A DNA stretch of 5,655 bases from Caldilinea sp. (GTDB lineage Bacteria; Chloroflexota; Anaerolineae; Caldilineales; Caldilineaceae): positions 1 through 5,655 of the forward strand of contig JAPLGY010000663.1 in the NCBI GenBank assembly GCA_026389955.1, given 5' to 3'. The notes under the pieces are model-generated. The model worked only from the letters and a program-made list of their open reading frames with translations. It was not told the origin of the DNA and ran no database searches. This document shows positions 1-5,655 of this stretch, in pieces (the first letter of the stretch is position 1; each line of letters opens with the position of its first letter). The position numbers were made by a program, and so were the translations under genes.

Positions 1-2
1 CT

Positions 3-422
3 GTCCCGATCGCGTTTGTACAGGCCAGCCCGGGTTCAGGGTCTCCCGGCACCACTGTTACCTTGAGCGGCGGTGGCTTCCCGGCCAACACCCTGTTGTA
101 CGCCCATCTGGCACGCCTGGACGGCAACACCGGCGCAGAGAGCTATGGGGGCTACGCCTCAGCGCCCAGCGATGCGGCTGGCAATTTCGTGATGAGTTTC
201 GTGATACCGGCAACCTGGCCCAACGGCAGCCCGATCGCAGACCAACGGCTGGTGCTCCTGGTCGCCACCGAGGACTTTGCCGCCGAAGCCAGCACAACCT
301 TCGAGGTCGAGCCGCTCAAGCCTGCAGAAGCAGACGAACCGGAGCTGCCCACGCCGGAGCTGCCCACGCCGGAGCTGCCCGCGCCGGAGGAGATTCCTCC
401 TCCGGCCGACGATCTGGGGTGA
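3..422 (+). CDS. C-terminal part of an IPT/TIG-like (bacterial Ig-like) domain protein, 5' truncated
   Basis: The frame is open from the left edge, so the true start lies upstream; 139 residues and the stop are visible. The first ~100 residues have the pattern of a bacterial Ig-like/IPT-TIG-type repeat: a Pro-Gly-Ser-Gly-rich opening, the strand '[12 protein letters not shown]', then a Tyr/Gly-rich middle, '[13 protein letters not shown]', a Trp-Pro-Asn-Gly turn, and the closing strands 'LVLLVAT' and 'TTFEVEP'. Such domains usually sit in secreted or surface proteins as adhesive or structural modules. No enzymatic motif is seen. The last ~35 residues are an acidic, Pro-rich tail with a PELPT repeat. 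There is no C-terminal membrane anchor or sortase motif, so any signal peptide or anchor must be upstream. A TTG at 63 could be read as a start, but it would cut into the first beta strand, so the upstream continuation is preferred. The gene converges on the E1 gene, 33 bp away. The exact function is unknown. Confidence 0.72.
   Translation, partial: VPIAFVQASPGSGSPGTTVTLSGGGFPANTLLYAHLARLDGNTGAESYGGYASAPSDAAGNFVMSFVIPATWPNGSPIADQRLVLLVATEDFAAEASTTFEVEPLKPAEADEPELPTPELPTPELPAPEEIPPPADDLG
339..383 (+). repeat. 15-bp coding tandem repeat (three copies, PELPT)
   Basis: Three consecutive 15-bp units begin ccggagctgccc and end acg, acg and gcg, so they encode [10 protein letters not shown] and PELPA. 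A fourth partial unit (ccggag, PE) follows. The repeat lies in frame in the acidic Pro-rich C-terminal tail of the Ig-like protein. It probably forms an extended, flexible tail. Near-identity at DNA level suggests recent slippage expansion. Confidence 0.85.
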
Positions 423-455
423 GCCCAGTGTGGGTCTCTGGCAGCTGCTCCCTGC

Positions 456-2918
<2,463 letters not shown>

Positions 2919-2977
2919 AGTTCGTTTCTCTTCATTTCTTTTTTGTGGGCTCGATATCCGTTCGGTTCAACAGAGAC

Positions 2978-4387
2978 TCAGCCGGCCAGCAGCAGGTCGA
3001 TCGACCCGATCGCCTGGCTCAACGCCTGCAGAAAACGGGCTGCCGGGGCCCCGTCGATCACCTGGTGGTTGATCGTCAACGAGAGCCCGATGTGCGGCAC
3101 AAACTGCACCCCCCCGTCCGCCTCCACCGGCCTGAGTTGAATGCTGGCAACCCCCAGGATGGCAACCTGCGGTGCGTTGAGCACCGGGGTGAAGCTCTCA
3201 ATCCCCAACGCCCCCAGGTTGGTGACCGTAAACGTTCCCCCAACCAGCTCGTCCGGCGTAATTTTGCTCTCCAGACAGGCAGAGGCCAGCCGCTTGGCTT
3301 CCACCGACAGCTGGCGCAGCGTGAGCTGTTCGGCCTGGCGCACCACCGGCACCATCAGCCCGCGCGGGGTGTCTACCGCAATCCCCAGCTGGACGTGGCG
3401 GTGCTGGTGGATCTCACCGCCGACAAACAACGCGTTGAGCGCCGGATGGGCAGGCAGCGTGCGGGCCACAGCCCAAAGCAGCAGGTCGTTGAGGGTCACA
3501 CCCCGCAGCCCCATCGCCTCCGGGCTCGCCTTGAACCGGGCACGCAGCGCCTGCAGCGCACGCGCATCCGCCGCCGCATTCAGACTCAGCTGCGCTGTCG
3601 TCTGCAAAGACTGCAGCATGCGCTCGGCAATCACCTTGCGAACCCCCCGCACCGGAATCACCTGCACAGCCGGGGCGGCCGGGACAGCCGGGGCGGCCGG
3701 GACAGCCGGAGCAGCCGGGGCGGCCGGAGCGGCCGGGACAGCCGGGACAGCCGGAGCGGCCGGGACAGCCGGGACAGCCGGGGCAGCCGGGGCGGCCTCT
3801 TTGCGCAGGTCGCGCGAGGTCACCCGCCCGCCAGGGCCAGAGCCCTGCGTCGGCACGGCAAACCCCCCCTCCGCCACCATCGCCCGGGCCACCGGGGTCA
3901 ATTTGGGCTGCACAGCAGCCAGCACGTCGCGTTCGATCACACGCCCGCCCGGCCCGCTGCCAGCCAGTTCACCGACGTCGATTGCGCTGCGTTCGGCCAG
4001 TGCCCGCGCCCGCGGCGAACTCCCTGCCGCCCGTCCGGCGACAGCTTGCTGAGGTGCTGGGGCCGCAGGATCTTTCGCCGCAGGCGCTGCTGTCGGCACG
4101 GCATTTGCTCCAGCATTTGCTCCAGCACTCGCTCCGCCGACAGACTCCCCAGCCTCGCCGATCCAGGCGATCGGTGCCATCACCGGCACTTCGTCGCCCG
4201 CTGCAAAAAGCGTCGCCAACAACGTGCCAGCTACCGTGCTCGGCACCTCCAGGGTCGCTTTGTCGGTTTCTACCTCGCACAGCGCATCGTCGACTGCAAC
4301 CGAGTCGCCGACCTGTTTCTTCCAGCCGACAATGATGACATTTTCAACCGTATTGCCCTGTTTGGGCATGACAATGGCAGTCGCCAT
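2978..4387 (-). CDS. 2-oxoacid dehydrogenase E2 component (dihydrolipoyl acyltransferase) with two tandem subunit-binding-like domains
   Basis: This 469-residue protein forms the complex core and transfers the acyl group from lipoyl-lysine to CoA. Domain order: a lipoyl domain (1-78) with '[10 protein letters not shown]', Lys43 being the attachment site; an Ala-rich linker (80-122) with a GANA repeat; a peripheral-subunit-binding domain (123-159, 'SPRARALAE' ... '[13 protein letters not shown]'); a second, shorter copy (163-197, '[10 protein letters not shown]' ... '[13 protein letters not shown]'); a Pro-Ala linker (200-241); and the catalytic domain (244-469). The latter has '[20 protein letters not shown]' and the active site 'NHQVIDG', with the catalytic His441 and Asp445 kept although the usual DHR reads NHQ. 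The ATG at 4387 has AGAGG 7 nt upstream, which fixes the start. It lies 37 bp after the HAD gene and 59 bp before E1, in E2-then-E1 order, the reverse of the common arrangement. Most bacterial E2 proteins have one binding domain, so the pair is unusual. Acyl specificity (acetyl or branched-chain) is not readable. Confidence 0.93.
   Translation of the reverse strand: MATAIVMPKQGNTVENVIIVGWKKQVGDSVAVDDALCEVETDKATLEVPSTVAGTLLATLFAAGDEVPVMAPIAWIGEAGESVGGASAGANAGANAVPTAAPAAKDPAAPAPQQAVAGRAAGSSPRARALAERSAIDVGELAGSGPGGRVIERDVLAAVQPKLTPVARAMVAEGGFAVPTQGSGPGGRVTSRDLRKEAAPAAPAVPAVPAAPAVPAVPAAPAAPAAPAVPAAPAVPAAPAVQVIPVRGVRKVIAERMLQSLQTTAQLSLNAAADARALQALRARFKASPEAMGLRGVTLNDLLLWAVARTLPAHPALNALFVGGEIHQHRHVQLGIAVDTPRGLMVPVVRQAEQLTLRQLSVEAKRLASACLESKITPDELVGGTFTVTNLGALGIESFTPVLNAPQVAILGVASIQLRPVEADGGVQFVPHIGLSLTINHQVIDGAPAARFLQALSQAIGSIDLLLAG
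3665..3790 (-). repeat. Pro-Ala linker: 14 tandem 9-bp units in the E2 gene
   Basis: Fourteen consecutive in-frame 9-bp units encode PAA or PAV (residues 200-241). Their order is A V V A V V A A A V A V A V in the third position. Codons vary slightly (ccggctgtc, ccggccgct, ccggctgcc, ccggccgcc), so the units are similar but not identical. Ala/Pro-rich linkers in E2 proteins are extended and mobile and let the outer domains swing between active sites. The low-complexity DNA could change length by slippage in whole-unit steps without breaking the frame. On the plus strand it produces an artificial collagen-like frame. Confidence 0.92.
4101..4136 (-). repeat. 12-bp tandem repeat (three copies) in the first E2 linker
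   Basis: On the plus strand, gcatttgctcca occurs twice in direct succession (4101-4112 and 4113-4124), followed by the diverged copy gcactcgctccg (4125-4136). In E2 these encode the Ala/Gly/Asn-rich stretch [10 protein letters not shown] just after the lipoyl domain. It is likely a flexible linker extended by local duplication. Confidence 0.85.
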
Positions 4388-4425
4388 ATCCGTTCCTCTG
4401 CTCCTGTGCCCCTTGAATCGCTTGC

Positions 4426-5190
<765 letters not shown>

Positions 5191-5200
5191 CTTCGGTCTG

Positions 5201-5244
5201 GCGGCAGCCCCCCCTGGTGGGTGACAGAAGCCGCTCTCCTCCTT
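5201..5244 (-). promoter_or_regulatory. Strong Shine-Dalgarno plus possible hairpin in the HAD gene leader
   Basis: On the minus strand AAGGAGGAG (5244-5236) is a near-perfect ribosome-binding sequence, yet no ATG, GTG or TTG follows within 15 nt. The HAD ATG (5190-5188) begins 47 nt beyond the AGGAGG core. Between them GCGGC (5234-5230) can pair with GCCGC (5205-5201), and CCC (5221-5219) with GGG (5214-5212) around an ACCA loop, next to a run of seven G. If this folds, the apparent distance from AGGAGG to ATG shrinks to about 13 nt. The Shine-Dalgarno match is seen directly; the fold and its role are inference. The outer stem is only 5 bp, so stability is uncertain. Confidence 0.4.
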
Positions 5245-5335
5245 TCGTGATACAGTGGTTTGTATTTCTGGAAGTTTTTGCACACCCGGGCTGGGGGAGA
5301 CGCACTGAAGCTTCTCCGCTTCCCGGCTCGACGCC

Positions 5336-5388
5336 CCACCCGGTCAGCTGTATGGCGTCCAGGACAAGCCACACAGCTGACCGGGTGG
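5336..5388 (-). terminator. Long inverted repeat (hairpin) just downstream of cysK
   Basis: The arms ccacccggtcagctgt (5336-5351) and acagctgaccgggtgg (5373-5388) are perfect 16-bp complements separated by 21 nt. After one A-C mismatch, TGGC (5353-5356) pairs with GCCA (5368-5371), giving about 20 pairs over an 11-nt loop. It begins 13 nt after the cysK stop on the minus strand, where a transcription terminator or mRNA 3'-end stabiliser would sit. No T-run follows on either strand, so it is not a textbook intrinsic terminator. It could also be a dispersed palindromic repeat or a protein-binding site. The structure is certain; the role is not. Confidence 0.55.
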
Positions 5389-5401
5389 CCGGCTGCCGTT
5401 G

Positions 5402-5655
5402 TCATTCGCGCAGGTGTGCAAAGAGGTCCGTGCTCAGGTAGCGCTCGCCATTGGAGGGGATCACGGCCACGATCAGTTTGCCGGCATTGGCGGGACGGCT
5501 GGCGACCTGCAGCGCAGCATGCAGGATGGCGCCCGAAGAAATGCCGACCAGCAGCCCTTCTTCCGACGCAGCCCGCCGTGCCAAGGTGAAGGCCTCCTCG
5601 TTGCTGACCGCCACCACTTCGTCGAGCAGCGTGGTGTCGAGCACAGCCGGGACGA
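5402..5655 (-). CDS. cysK: Cysteine synthase (O-acetylserine sulfhydrylase), C-terminal end only
   Basis: Only the last 83 residues lie in the window; the 5' part runs off the right edge. CysK is a PLP enzyme that makes cysteine from O-acetylserine and sulfide. The visible part matches the family's C-terminal region: '[17 protein letters not shown]' (the stretch before the last helices), '[21 protein letters not shown]' with the SSGA segment whose serine normally contacts the PLP pyridine nitrogen, and the end '[20 protein letters not shown]'. The 'GERYLST' ending fits CysK better than CysM, which tends to read 'DRYLST'. The catalytic lysine and phosphate-binding loop are outside the window. 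The gene is on the same strand as the HAD gene but separated from it by 211 bp containing a strong hairpin, so it is probably a separate transcription unit. Confidence 0.93.
   Translation of the reverse strand, partial: VPAVLDTTLLDEVVAVSNEEAFTLARRAASEEGLLVGISSGAILHAALQVASRPANAGKLIVAVIPSNGERYLSTDLFAHLRE

Noticed and set aside
423..455. A terminator between the two convergent genes
   Set aside because: Only a 5-bp gagcc/ggctc pairing at a distance of ~35 nt could be found, with no T-run; not enough to call.
2954..2963. The 10-mer atatccgttc occurs in the E2-E1 gap and again at 4386-4395 over the E2 start codon
   Set aside because: The match ends sharply after 10 bases on both sides and has no palindromic form; chance or shared leader composition is enough to explain it.
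3665..3790. Possible CRISPR-like or regulatory repeat array
   Set aside because: The units are 9 bp, directly adjacent with no spacers, and in frame with the E2 linker.
5191..5283. N-terminal extension of the HAD protein from a GTG at 5283
   Set aside because: The 31 extra residues do not fit the NagD family, whose nucleophile lies about ten residues from the start, and no Shine-Dalgarno precedes this GTG.
5245..5335. A sigma-70 type promoter for the HAD-E2-E1 unit
   Set aside because: Weak -10-like hexamers (tacaaa, tatcac) are present on the minus strand, but none has a recognisable -35 at proper spacing.

Overview
The window is GC-rich with strong G/C third-position codon use. It carries three complete and two partial protein genes. 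No RNA gene, insertion sequence or CRISPR array is visible. The fused E1 alpha/beta enzyme and the GC-rich, Pro/Ala-rich proteins next to a secreted Ig-like protein would suit a member of the Chloroflexota (Caldilinea/Anaerolineae type). That assignment is an inference from protein style only; nothing in the window fixes the taxonomy.

Layout from left to right. The plus strand begins with the C-terminal part of an IPT/TIG-like (bacterial Ig-like) domain protein ending in a short Pro-Glu-Leu repeat tail (stop at 422). It converges on a minus-strand cluster across a 33-bp gap. Read in its own direction (right to left), the minus strand carries the 3' end of cysK (cysteine synthase), a strong hairpin, a 211-bp spacer, a NagD-type HAD phosphatase, a dihydrolipoyl acyltransferase (E2), and a 2-oxoacid dehydrogenase E1 whose alpha and beta subunits are fused into one 820-residue chain.

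How the genes work together. E1 and E2 are two of the three catalytic components of a 2-oxoacid dehydrogenase complex. E1 decarboxylates a 2-oxoacid on thiamine diphosphate and transfers the acyl group to the lipoyl arm of E2, which passes it to CoA. The E3 component (dihydrolipoamide dehydrogenase) is not in the window. The 37-bp and 59-bp gaps between the HAD, E2 and E1 genes, with no terminator visible, suggest one transcription unit in the order HAD-E2-E1. The substrate (pyruvate, branched-chain 2-oxoacid or acetoin-like) cannot be settled from this sequence.

The most notable points are the fused E1 with a non-canonical thiamine-diphosphate motif and two apparent insertions, the E2 with two tandem peripheral-subunit-binding-like domains followed by a long Pro-Ala repeat linker, a strong Shine-Dalgarno sequence separated from the HAD start by a potential hairpin, and a 16-bp perfect inverted repeat just downstream of cysK. 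I see no clear sign of an entirely new system; this looks like an unusually built variant of a known enzyme complex.
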